Positions 14,037 to 21,134 of a stretch of DNA of 21,134 bases are shown piece by piece. A model generated the notes under the pieces. It saw nothing but the letters and a program-made list of their open reading frames with translations. It ran no database searches and was not told the origin of the DNA. The stretch is from CAYXZQ01 sp964469935 (GTDB lineage: Archaea > Nanobdellota > Nanobdellia > Woesearchaeales > DSVV01). Location of the stretch: positions 1-21,134 of the forward strand of contig CAYXZQ010000034.1 in the NCBI GenBank assembly GCA_964469935.1, in the 5' to 3' direction. Made by a program: the position numbers and the translations under genes. Position 1 is the first letter of the stretch; every line of letters starts with the position of its first letter.

Positions 14037-14942
14037 ATGGCATATGCTGTCGCTCTTGACATCGGCGGGACCAAGATAGAGGGCGTGCTCTTTGACCACA
14101 GGTTCAGGAAGCTCAGGAAGAAAAGGGTTTTTTTCGACAAGAAAAAATCAGAGAGCAAGGTGGACATCCCAAGAAAGGCTGTTCTCGAAATGATCTGCGG
14201 GCTTGTCGTGGAGCTGAAAGGTAAGAAGAAGATTGCAGGCATCGGGGTGAGCATACCTGATGTCATATCCAAGGAGGGCTCGATAGTCGGCACGTCAAAG
14301 ATTGGCTCCCTGAGCGATTTTGCTCTCGGAAAATATCTGAAAAATAAGTTCAGGACAAGGGTGAAAGTATATAATGATGCTGACTGCTTCGCATACGGAG
14401 AGGCAAAGCTCGGTGCAGGGAAAGGACACAGGAACGTCATTGGCATAATATACGGGACCGGCATCGGTGCAGGGATCATAATCGAAGGGAAGCTCTATAC
14501 GGGAACGACAGGAAGCTGCGGGGAATTCGGACATAACATCGTGAATCCAGGCGGACCGAAAGAAAGGCTTGGTCTCCCTGGTACGGTCGAGTCATATGCA
14601 GCCGGGCCGAACCTCGTGAAAAATTACATCCGGGCAGGAGGCAGGATCGCTGACCCAGATACAAGGAAGATATTCTATTCAAGAGAACCCAAAGCAAGGA
14701 TAGTCATGAATGAGTCGCTCGAGTACTTCGCAATCGGCCTTGCAGGGCTCATGAACATGCTCAACCCGGGAATATTCGTCATCGGCGGCGGGCTCTCGAA
14801 CCTGCCTGTCTACAGGGAGCTGAGCAGGCTTGTAAAGAAATACACGATCGACGGGCTCAGAGGACACGTGAAAGTCGTTAAAAACAAGCTAGGAGATTCT
14901 GCAGGCATATACGGCGCAGCTGCGCTTGTTTTCGGAAAATAA
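14037..14942 (+). CDS. ROK-family sugar kinase lacking the zinc cysteines
   Basis: ROK kinases phosphorylate glucose, N-acetylmannosamine and similar sugars with ATP. The phosphate-binding ALDIGGTKIEGVLFD is at 5-19; VYNDADCFAYGEA holds the catalytic Asp; IGIIYGTGIGAGII and GEFGHNIV (the ExGH sugar-binding motif) follow; FVIGGGLSN is the C-terminal adenosine motif. After the GH motif the usual CxCGxxGCxE zinc site is replaced by a Cys-free stretch ending GLPGTVESYAAG, so the fold is kept without zinc. No DNA-binding domain is attached, so it is a kinase and not a regulator. The length is 301 residues. The substrate cannot be read from the sequence. Confidence 0.9.
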   Translation: MAYAVALDIGGTKIEGVLFDHRFRKLRKKRVFFDKKKSESKVDIPRKAVLEMICGLVVELKGKKKIAGIGVSIPDVISKEGSIVGTSKIGSLSDFALGKYLKNKFRTRVKVYNDADCFAYGEAKLGAGKGHRNVIGIIYGTGIGAGIIIEGKLYTGTTGSCGEFGHNIVNPGGPKERLGLPGTVESYAAGPNLVKNYIRAGGRIADPDTRKIFYSREPKARIVMNESLEYFAIGLAGLMNMLNPGIFVIGGGLSNLPVYRELSRLVKKYTIDGLRGHVKVVKNKLGDSAGIYGAAALVFGK

Positions 14943-15078
14943 ACCGGTTTTTCGTTAATATTTCCGCCAATAGCCACTGGACAATCCTGCGCAGGCTATT
15001 TAAAGGGCAATGAGAACCTTTCATATACAGGGATTTCCACAGGAAACAGAGGAGGTACCAGTACTGAAAAACAAAAGT

Positions 15079-15129
15079 ATTTATAAATAAGCCCCGTATT
15101 CCCTTTATAAATCATTTATAAATGGGGGT
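15079..15129 (+). promoter_or_regulatory. TBP promoter with three tttataaat boxes and Shine-Dalgarno
   Basis: tttataaat occurs at 15080-15088, 15104-15112 and 15115-15123. The first gives a start near 15108-15110, and the other two, 11 bases apart (one helical turn), lie on that start. GGGGGT (15124-15129) is six bases before the ATG at 15136. The extra boxes may be sites where TBP represses its own gene. Confidence 0.65.
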
Positions 15130-15135
15130 AGCAAT

Positions 15136-15687
15136 ATGGCAAAAAAACCTAAATCACAGGACATCCAGGTCGTCAATATCGTCGTTTCAACATCACTTGA
15201 GCATGACATACCGCTCGAGAAGATGGCAGCGACTCTCAGCAACACAGAATACAACCCAGAGCAGTTCCCTGGCCTTGTAATAAGGATAAAGGAACCGAAG
15301 ACCAGTGCCCTCATATTCAGCTCCGGAAAGGTCGTGTGCACGGGCGCAAGGTCGATGGACAAGGTCGAGGAGTCCATAAAGAAGATAATCAAGAGCCTTG
15401 AGAAGATAAATGTCAAGATAAAGATCAAGCCTGAAATCAAGATCCAGAACATCGTCGCGTCAGGCAACATCGGCATGGACTTAAACCTCAACACCCTTGC
15501 CATGAAGCTCGAGAACACTGAGTACGAACCCGAGCAGTTCCCGGGGCTTGTCTACAAGCTGCCCATGGCAAAAGCCACGTTTTTGCTGTTCTCGAACGGC
15601 AAGATAGTGTGCACAGGGACCAAGAGCGAGGATGAGGTCCACGAGGCTGTAAAGAAGCTCATCGAGAACCTCCAGAAGGTCAAGTAA
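15136..15687 (+). CDS. tbp: TATA-binding protein (TBP)
   Basis: General transcription factor that binds TATA boxes and recruits TFB and RNA polymerase. The 183-residue protein is the two imperfect direct repeats that make the saddle: residues about 10-94 (VVNIVVSTSL, NTEYNPEQFPGLVIRI, ALIFSSGKVVCTGA) and about 101-183 (IQNIVASGNIG, NTEYEPEQFPGLVYKL, FLLFSNGKIVCTGT). No N-terminal extension or acidic tail is present. The SD-led start fits a longer leader than that of most genes here. The next gene is MCM, 72 bases downstream with its own promoter. Confidence 0.98.
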   Translation: MAKKPKSQDIQVVNIVVSTSLEHDIPLEKMAATLSNTEYNPEQFPGLVIRIKEPKTSALIFSSGKVVCTGARSMDKVEESIKKIIKSLEKINVKIKIKPEIKIQNIVASGNIGMDLNLNTLAMKLENTEYEPEQFPGLVYKLPMAKATFLLFSNGKIVCTGTKSEDEVHEAVKKLIENLQKVK

Positions 15688-15711
15688 TTATTTTCATCCC
15701 ATCATGATATT

Positions 15712-15735
15712 CTGATTAAAAGCTTATTTAATCAG
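15712..15735 (+). promoter_or_regulatory. Inverted repeat over the MCM TATA box
   Basis: ctgattaaa (15712-15720) and tttaatcag (15727-15735) are perfect 9-bp inverted repeats with a 6-base gap. The gap and right arm make up the TATA-like gcttatttaatc (15722-15733), about 33 bases before the MCM ATG. It could be an operator; a hairpin ending the tbp message is the alternative, but no T-tract follows. Confidence 0.55.
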
Positions 15736-15759
15736 AGGTATCCATAGATTGAATGTAAA

Positions 15760-17781
15760 ATGGAGACAACAAAAGTCATCAAGCAGTTCGAGGGTTTTGT
15801 CGAGGCGAATTACCTGGACGAGCTCAATAAGATCGCTGCAAGCGGCAGGAGGTCTCTGGAGATAGATTTCTCAGAGCTCACCAAATTCGACCCGATGCTT
15901 GCCGACATGCTGCTCGACGAGCCTGAAGAGATGGTCAGGGCAGCTGAGCTAGCTCTCACTAATTTTGATCTTCCTGAGGACCATAAGACAATCAAGGTAA
16001 GGCTGTCGAACCTTTCCGAGGAGCAGAAAGTCTTCATCAGGCATATCAGGGCAGAGCACCTCAACAAGCTGCTGGTCATAGAGGGCACTGTCAGGCAGAA
16101 GTCGGATGTCAGGCCTCAGGTGACAGCGGCGAGGTTCGAATGCCCCAGCTGTGGAAACATCATGAACGTGCTTCAGCTCGACAGCAAGTTCAAGGAGCCC
16201 AACAGGTGCGGGTGCGGAAGGAAGGGAAAGTTCAGGCTGCTTTCAAAGGAGCTTGTAGATGCACAGGGAATCGTGCTTGAAGAGGCGACAAAGGACCTGG
16301 AGGGAGGCGAGCAGCCCAAGAGGATGAACGTGCTCCTCAAGGAAGACCTGGTGAGCCCGATAACAGAGAGGAGGACAAACCCCGGCGCAACGATAAGGAT
16401 AGTCGGCGCTGTAAAGGAAGTACCCATAATTCTGCGCTCCGGCGGCCAGTCGACAAAATTCGACCTGATAATAGAGGCCAACAATGTCCAGGCGCTTGAG
16501 GAAGACTACACCAACATCGAGATTTCGCCTGAAGAAGAGGAGGAGATAAGGGAGCTCTCAAGGGACAAGAGGATTTCCCAGAAACTGATCAATTCCCTCG
16601 CACCAGGCATTTACGGACATGAGAGGATAAAAGAGGCGCTAATCATGCAGTTCGTGGGCGGCGTGAAGAAGGAGAGGCCTGACGGAGTGCCTACCAGGGG
16701 CGATATTCATATCCTTCTGATTGGCGATCCCGGTGCAGGTAAATCGATGCTTCTCAAGCGCGCCGCTGTCGTGGCGCCAAAGGCAAGATACGTCTCTGGG
16801 AAAGGTGTTTCAGGTGCCGGACTTACTGCATCTGTCGTCCGGGACGAGTTCCTTTCCGGCTGGAGCCTGGAAGCAGGGGCGCTCGTGCTTGCCAACCGCG
16901 GCGTTGTCATGATAGACGAGATGGACAAGATGAGCAACGAGGACAGGGACGCGATGCATGAGGGGCTTGAGCAGCAGAGCATAAGCATCTCAAAGGCCAA
17001 TATCCAGGCTACCCTGCGCTGCGAGACAACTGTCCTTGCAGCAGCGAACCCCAAGTTCGGGAGGTTCGACCCGTACGATACAATCGCAAAGCAGATCGAC
17101 CTCCCTCCGACCCTAATCAACAGGTTCGATCTCATATTCACGATTAAGGACCTGCCCGATGAGGACAAGGACGAGAAGATGGCTGACTTCATGCTGCATC
17201 TGCACAAGTCTCCCGGAGACCAGGAGGCTGAGATAGAGACAGACATCCTCAGGAAATATCTTGTCTACTGCAGGCAGAAGATGAGGCCCAGACTGACGAC
17301 AGAGGCAGTGAACGAGCTCAAGGAATACTACATCAAGATGCGGGGCAGTGGTGGCATGGACGAGGGAGGCATCAAGAGCATCCCGATTTCTGCAAGACAG
17401 CTCGAGGCGCTTGTCAGGCTCTCGGAGGCAGCTGCAAAGATAAGGCTTTCCGAGGAAGTTAAAAAGCAGGATGCAAAGAAGGCAATCGGTCTGCTCCATT
17501 ACTGCCTTGAGCAGGTAGGTCTTGACCCTGAGACAGGAAAGATAGACATCGACAGGATAACCACCGGCATAACGACGACAGAAAGGGGAAAGATAATAGC
17601 GATCAAGGAGATAATCAATGAGCTTGAGGAAAAGCACGGTAAGATCGTTCCGCTTGAAGAGATAATATCTCTTGCAGGAGAGCGCGGCATAAGCGAGGAC
17701 GACGTGGATGACACCATACAAAAGCTCAAGAGGACCGGCGACATCTACCAGCCGAAACCCAACACTGTCTCGAAGATATGA
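15760..17781 (+). CDS. mcm: MCM replicative DNA helicase
   Basis: Hexameric ring helicase that unwinds DNA 3' to 5' at the replication fork. 673 residues, normal length. The N-terminal domain carries a zinc site C128, C131, C150, C152 (CPSC and CGC) and a hairpin region. The AAA+ core has Walker A GDPGAGKS (322-329, K328), Walker B VMIDEMDKM (D386, E387), sensor 1 in AANPKFGRF and the arginine finger R455 in LINRFD. A C-terminal winged helix covers about 590-673. No intein is present. It is flanked by TBP and, two genes on, by the RPA-like protein, so replication genes are concentrated here. Confidence 0.98.
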   Translation: METTKVIKQFEGFVEANYLDELNKIAASGRRSLEIDFSELTKFDPMLADMLLDEPEEMVRAAELALTNFDLPEDHKTIKVRLSNLSEEQKVFIRHIRAEHLNKLLVIEGTVRQKSDVRPQVTAARFECPSCGNIMNVLQLDSKFKEPNRCGCGRKGKFRLLSKELVDAQGIVLEEATKDLEGGEQPKRMNVLLKEDLVSPITERRTNPGATIRIVGAVKEVPIILRSGGQSTKFDLIIEANNVQALEEDYTNIEISPEEEEEIRELSRDKRISQKLINSLAPGIYGHERIKEALIMQFVGGVKKERPDGVPTRGDIHILLIGDPGAGKSMLLKRAAVVAPKARYVSGKGVSGAGLTASVVRDEFLSGWSLEAGALVLANRGVVMIDEMDKMSNEDRDAMHEGLEQQSISISKANIQATLRCETTVLAAANPKFGRFDPYDTIAKQIDLPPTLINRFDLIFTIKDLPDEDKDEKMADFMLHLHKSPGDQEAEIETDILRKYLVYCRQKMRPRLTTEAVNELKEYYIKMRGSGGMDEGGIKSIPISARQLEALVRLSEAAAKIRLSEEVKKQDAKKAIGLLHYCLEQVGLDPETGKIDIDRITTGITTTERGKIIAIKEIINELEEKHGKIVPLEEIISLAGERGISEDDVDDTIQKLKRTGDIYQPKPNTVSKI

Positions 17782-17790
17782 TTTTGCAAA

Positions 17791-17802
17791 GATTTATTAA
17801 TC
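17791..17802 (+). promoter_or_regulatory. TATA box of uppP
   Basis: The stretch gatttattaatc is centred 25 bases before the ATG at 17822 with no Shine-Dalgarno: leaderless type. Confidence 0.55.
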
Positions 17803-17821
17803 ATATTATTTTTATCCCTAT

Positions 17822-18586
17822 ATGCTTGTAGAGATATTGTTAGGAGTGATACAGGGTATCGCCGAATGGCTTCCCATCTCAAGCTCCGGGCATCTCGCGC
17901 TTTTCCAGCAATATTTCCACACAGGCACGCCGGTCATCTATGACATCATGCTCCATGTAGCGACATTGATCGTGATATTCATCGTTTTCTGGGATGAGAT
18001 ACTTAAGATGATAAAGGCAGTGCTCAGGTTTGACTTCAGCTCAGATCACGGAAGATTGGCGCTATTCATCATCATCGGCTCGATACCGACGGCGATTATC
18101 GGCCTGCTGTTCCAGAACATGTTCCTGGGGCTTTTCACCAATGTCACTGCCATAGGCGTCGCCTTGGTCATAAACGGCATTATTCTTTCCCTTACGAAAC
18201 ACTCAAGAGGCAGCAGGAAGCTTACCTGGGTCGACTCTCTGATTGTAGGGGCTGCCCAGGGAGTGGCGATAATCCCCGGGCTTTCCAGGAGCGGGCTGAC
18301 CATATCCGCTGGCCTGTTCAGGGGTGTAGAAAGAAGGACAATCGCTGCATTCTCGTTCCTGCTTGCAGTCCCTGCCATAATCGGCGCAGCATTGCTTGAG
18401 TCAAGGGATCTGGTGGTCGGCAGCCTGAACTATTCCGCCCTTGCTGTCTCGATGCTCGTGTCCATGGTCGTCGGCTACTTCGCATTGAAATTCCTTCTCA
18501 AGCTCGTTCTTAACAAGAAGCTCTATGTCTTTGCATACTACTGCTGGATAGCAGGCCTTCTCATAATCATAACGCAAAGTATATAA
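17822..18586 (+). CDS. uppP: Undecaprenyl-diphosphatase family (UppP/BacA) polyprenyl-phosphate recycling enzyme
   Basis: Integral membrane phosphatase; in bacteria it converts undecaprenyl diphosphate to the monophosphate lipid carrier, and in archaea it presumably serves a dolichol-type carrier for glycosylation. The two signature segments are visible: VIQGIAEWLPISSSGHL (9-25) with the catalytic Glu, and PGLSRSGLT (152-160). There are about seven to eight hydrophobic spans over 254 residues. A supply of lipid carrier would serve the N-glycosylation predicted for the large surface protein downstream; this link is an inference. Confidence 0.95.
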   Translation: MLVEILLGVIQGIAEWLPISSSGHLALFQQYFHTGTPVIYDIMLHVATLIVIFIVFWDEILKMIKAVLRFDFSSDHGRLALFIIIGSIPTAIIGLLFQNMFLGLFTNVTAIGVALVINGIILSLTKHSRGSRKLTWVDSLIVGAAQGVAIIPGLSRSGLTISAGLFRGVERRTIAAFSFLLAVPAIIGAALLESRDLVVGSLNYSALAVSMLVSMVVGYFALKFLLKLVLNKKLYVFAYYCWIAGLLIIITQSI

Positions 18587-18592
18587 AATACA
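18578..18592 (+). promoter_or_regulatory. TATA box of RPA-like gene, overlapping the uppP stop
   Basis: agtatataaaatac contains the uppP TAA stop and predicts a start near 18609-18611, just before the ATG. A GAGGGGG Shine-Dalgarno (18607-18613) is also present, so the gene may be read from its own promoter and from the uppP message. Confidence 0.55.
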
Positions 18593-18618
18593 CCTGGTTT
18601 CTTTCCGAGGGGGAAATG

Positions 18619-19350
18619 ATGGAGCAGGTCAGCGCTGTTAGGCAGGTCGCAATGAAGGTCAGGCTGAGTGACCTTACAGACGGAAAGTACGTCCGGGTCG
18701 AGGGCCAGTGGGAGCCTAACTTCATCCAGACAAGCGACGGCAGGAAATTCTCAAGGGTGAACATCATAGCAGTGGTCGCTTCAGAGCCTGTCCCTGACAT
18801 GAACTTCAATTCTTTCATAATCGATGACGGCACAGCAAGGGTCCCTGTGCGGATCTTCGGTGAGTCCGATGTCAAAGTCAAGCTTGGAGACGTCGTCCTG
18901 GTTATAGGCAGGCCGAGGGAGTTCAACCAGCAGGTATACATAGTCCCTGAGATAATCAAGGAGATAAGGAACAACAAGTGGATAGAGTACAGGAAGCTTG
19001 AGCTGAGACATCTTCCTGCCTCGATGAAGGCTGAACCTGCAGAGCAGGCGCCAGCACAGGCAGATCAGACTGCACTGCATGAGGATATCCAAGAATCTGG
19101 AGATGAGGCAGGAACAGAGGACAAGGATAAAGAACATCCTGAGATTGCCAAAGAAAAGACCAAAGATGAAATGAACCCTGTCGACATGATCCTTGAAAAG
19201 ATAAGCGAGCTTGACAAGGGTGACGGCGCAGACACTGACGAGGTCATATCATCGCTCGGCATCCCTGAAGCTGAAAAGATTATTGAGAATCTTCTCAAGG
19301 AAGGTGAAGTCTTCGAGATATCTTCAGGCAGGATTAAGGTCCTGGAATGA
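18619..19350 (+). CDS. RPA-like single-strand-DNA-binding protein (OB fold plus winged helix)
   Basis: The protein has one OB fold at about 12-115 (VRLSDLTDGKYVRVEGQWEP, FIIDDGTARVPVRIF, LGDVVLVIGRPREF, VYIVPEIIKEI), a Glu/Lys-rich acidic linker at 130-180 and a C-terminal winged helix at about 183-243 (PVDMILEKISELDKGDG, IPEAEKIIENLLKEG, EVFEISSGRIKVL). This is the layout of eukaryotic RPA32 and the small archaeal RPA partner, acting with another RPA subunit at forks. The second of two adjacent ATGs (18619) is chosen because it is five bases from GAGGGGG; 18616 is only two. The partner subunit is not in this window. Confidence 0.82.
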   Translation: MEQVSAVRQVAMKVRLSDLTDGKYVRVEGQWEPNFIQTSDGRKFSRVNIIAVVASEPVPDMNFNSFIIDDGTARVPVRIFGESDVKVKLGDVVLVIGRPREFNQQVYIVPEIIKEIRNNKWIEYRKLELRHLPASMKAEPAEQAPAQADQTALHEDIQESGDEAGTEDKDKEHPEIAKEKTKDEMNPVDMILEKISELDKGDGADTDEVISSLGIPEAEKIIENLLKEGEVFEISSGRIKVLE

Positions 19351-19387
19351 ATAGTTTTTTAGGTGACTATTTCTGAAAAATATTTAA

Positions 19388-19690
19388 CTTACATATACGG
19401 AAAAAAATAAAAAGCTATATATAGAAATACTTACATGTCAAGTAAATATTAGTAGCCGTAAACGTAATAATCATACTGACATATACAGATTAAAATACAA
19501 AAATATATATAGGAATACTTACATAGATGGATTAAATTGACGCTTATTCTTACATATGTAGATTTACTTACATATACAGATTAAAATACAAAATTATATA
19601 TAGGGATACTTACATAAACAGAGACAAAATGCTGAAAAATGATTTAGATACTTACAGATACATCATAATATACTTACATATACAGTAAAA
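19388..19690 (+). repeat. Array of nine CTTACATATACAG-like elements in a 340-base AT-rich region
   Basis: The gene-free stretch 19351-19690 holds nine directly repeated 13-mers of consensus CTTACATATACAG starting at 19388, 19430, 19476, 19518, 19549, 19567, 19609, 19651 and 19673. Four of the intervals are exactly 42 bases (four helical turns). At a larger scale a 47-bp unit repeats at 19391-19437, 19479-19525 and 19570-19616, the last two 45/47 identical. Each unit has TATATATAG between two boxes. The last box lies between a TATA-like cataatata (19664-19672) and the ATG at 19691. No open frame or RNA fold is evident inside. Confidence 0.9.
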
Positions 19691-20191
19691 ATGAACTACA
19701 GCGCAAGCGACATCAAGAAAGACAGGGATTTTTCAAGGTCCAAGGAGGCTGCGAGAGAGCTTTCCGAGACATATGATATTGATCTGGTCAGGCTTTTCGA
19801 GCTTGTGAGCGAGAAAGACATCCTGATCCCTGCTTCTGTATTCACGAAAGAGCTGAGCGCGCTCGAGACAATATCCAGGTACCTGCATGAGAACATAGGC
19901 ATGGGCTTCAGGAGGATTGCCGTTCTCATGAACAGGAGCGAGAAGACCATCTGGCAGGCATACAACCATTCATTGAGGAAGTACCAAAAGAAGCTTGCCG
20001 TATCCGGCACAAGATATCTCATTCCATTATCAGTATTCTCGGACAGGACATACTCTAACCTCGAGGCGATTGTCCTGTTCATCAAGACCAGGTACGACCT
20101 GAAGTTCTCTGAGATCGCAGGGATTTTGCATCGCGACCAGAGGACAGTATGGACTGTCTATAGGAGAGCAAGAATGAAGAGGGCCCGATGA
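19691..20191 (+). CDS. DNA-binding protein with two tandem helix-turn-helix units
   Basis: 166 residues. After an N-terminal 40-residue helical part, two homologous units follow: IPASVFTKELSALETISRYL to about 99 and IPLSVFSDRTYSNLEAIVLF to about 164. Each ends in a helix-turn-helix (RRIAVLMNRSEKTIWQAY; SEIAGILHRDQRTVWTVY). The unit is one I associate with DPANN archaea; no role is established to my knowledge. Two HTH units in one chain suit binding of paired, regularly spaced sites, as present in the array just upstream, so autoregulation is likely. The stop overlaps the next start (ATGA), so the regulator and the surface protein are made together. Confidence 0.8.
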   Translation: MNYSASDIKKDRDFSRSKEAARELSETYDIDLVRLFELVSEKDILIPASVFTKELSALETISRYLHENIGMGFRRIAVLMNRSEKTIWQAYNHSLRKYQKKLAVSGTRYLIPLSVFSDRTYSNLEAIVLFIKTRYDLKFSEIAGILHRDQRTVWTVYRRARMKRAR

Positions 20192-21134
20192 AGATAATAT
20201 CGACCAGGAAGCGAAAGATCAGGGAATCGATTAGAAAGGTCAATGAATACAAGGCAGCCCTGCTTGCGCAGAAAGAACAGTTCGATGCCCTATATTTCAA
20301 CCAGAAGCTCAAGGAGTACGATGCTTTCATCTCAGGCAGAGAAGAGGAATTGAAGAGCCTGAAAAAGAGAAGCAAAAAAAGGCTCCATTATTCCCTGGCA
20401 GCGGCATTATTCATCATCCTTGCGGCTTCAGTATTGTTTTTCAGGCCTTCATACCTGGGATTCGTCACGCATGAATACATCAATGAAGAGGCTGCAAATG
20501 CCACAAATCTTCTTCAGGGGCAGGTTTATGCAAATGAGGCTGGGCCTGGTTCTATAGAGGCAGGATTGCAGAACATCTCTGAAAACATAACAAAAAATAT
20601 CAGCATCCCGCCTGAAAATGAAGAACGAGCCAATGTGACAGTCATCAAGCACCAAGAGCAGGCTCCTGTCTACATCAACGAAGAGTCGGGCGGAAATGCC
20701 GGCCTGAACATCTCTGTGAATGCAACAGCTGTCAATGGCGGCGAAACAAATGTGTCATTGCAGAACAGAATAGAGGCAAACGTCACTGTCAATGAGACAA
20801 CACCTGCCCGGAACGTGACTTTGGAGAATGTCACAAATATGAATGAGAGCGCAGCGAATGTTTCTGAAATCATCACCCAGCCAATGCTGAACATATCTGT
20901 GGAGAATGTCTCGGTGCAGGAGAACGCGACTGTGCCTGTGGAGAATGCCACCCGGGAATTTGAGAACCTGCCGCCTTCCGGCTCTGTGCCTGTGCTTCAG
21001 ATGGAGCCCAACATGGTGCTCACGCTTGCCCTCGACTCGTATTTCACTGATAATGAGACACTTTCCTATTCAGTCGAAGAGAACGACTATCTTGACGTCT
21101 CTGTCGACGGAAGCGTCCTCAACATAATATCCGG
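20188..21134 (+). CDS. Membrane-anchored, heavily N-glycosylated surface protein (partial, cut by window end)
   Basis: The frame from ATG 20188 stays open for 315 codons to the window end. Residues 1-65 are a charged, coiled-coil-like cytoplasmic part; 66-86 (LHYSLAAALFIILAASVLFF) one membrane span; the rest is outside. Residues 104-290 contain 19 N-x-S/T sequons, many in repeats of the form ENVTV, ENATV, LNISV, so the stretch is probably a glycan-covered stalk. From about 270 a beta domain begins (LALDSYFTDNETLSYSVEENDYLDVSVDGS) of the cadherin-like/YFxD kind common in archaeal surface proteins. Type II topology, coupled to the HTH gene by ATGA. The role could be adhesion or cell envelope structure. 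Confidence 0.85.
   Translation, partial: MKIISTRKRKIRESIRKVNEYKAALLAQKEQFDALYFNQKLKEYDAFISGREEELKSLKKRSKKRLHYSLAAALFIILAASVLFFRPSYLGFVTHEYINEEAANATNLLQGQVYANEAGPGSIEAGLQNISENITKNISIPPENEERANVTVIKHQEQAPVYINEESGGNAGLNISVNATAVNGGETNVSLQNRIEANVTVNETTPARNVTLENVTNMNESAANVSEIITQPMLNISVENVSVQENATVPVENATREFENLPPSGSVPVLQMEPNMVLTLALDSYFTDNETLSYSVEENDYLDVSVDGSVLNIIS

Noticed and set aside
14943..15135. tRNA or other structured RNA gene before tbp
   Set aside because: No cloverleaf, no T-loop GTTCRA-type sequence and no long stem is visible; only short palindromes are present.
16707..17246. 179-codon open frame on the - strand
   Set aside because: It is antisense to the MCM AAA+ core and Ser/Leu-rich, a usual shadow.
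19388..19690. CRISPR array
   Set aside because: The repeats are short, degenerate and AT-rich, spacings vary from 18 to 46 bases, the sequences between boxes are themselves repeated, and no cas gene is near.

Overview
The window reads as archaeal chromosome, most likely from a DPANN-type lineage (Woesearchaeota/Pacearchaeota-like; the lineage is an inference, the domain is not). It carries an archaeal histone, TBP, MCM, FEN-1, Hjc, tRNA-splicing endonuclease, RNase Z and an OB-fold/winged-helix RPA-like protein. Most first genes of transcription units have an AT-rich TATA element about 23-30 bases before the ATG and no Shine-Dalgarno (leaderless style). Several other genes, mostly internal or with leaders, have G-rich Shine-Dalgarno sites.

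Region 1 (1-6832, + strand) is a tandem set of secreted proteins: the tail of one gene, two complete right-handed beta-helix proteins and one beta-propeller protein. All end in the same compact domain: a Cys, a 12-residue EF-hand-like calcium loop, then ..AIGKWKxGC and stop. A fifth, headless copy of this 3' end lies at 4841-4909. A 37-bp perfect direct repeat (4812-4848 and 6796-6832) that includes the last codons of FEN-1 flanks the third gene, so this block has been rearranged by a duplication or insertion at the 3' end of the FEN-1 gene.

Region 2 (6821-10188, - strand) holds a three-gene unit (winged-helix/nuclease-like protein, Cys-repeat lipoprotein, FEN-1) and, upstream, tRNA-intron endonuclease. 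Region 3 (10305-11973) has RNase Z on + and, on -, a pilin-like membrane protein and a histone. Region 4 (12111-13883) has a Fic protein with a 14-bp inverted repeat around its TATA box, coupled to Hjc; a small convergent membrane-protein pair resembles bacterial YqjD/YqjE. Region 5 (14037-19350, + strand) is ROK-family kinase, TBP, MCM, UppP and the RPA-like protein.

Region 6 (19351-21134) is a 340-base AT-rich intergenic region with nine copies of a CTTACATATACAG-like element, several exactly 42 bp apart. It precedes a protein with two tandem helix-turn-helix units, which is translationally coupled to a large membrane-anchored protein with 19 N-glycosylation sequons and cut by the window end. 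The two least ordinary parts are this repeat array with its HTH/surface-protein operon and the GKWKxGC-tailed secreted gene set with its recombination scar.
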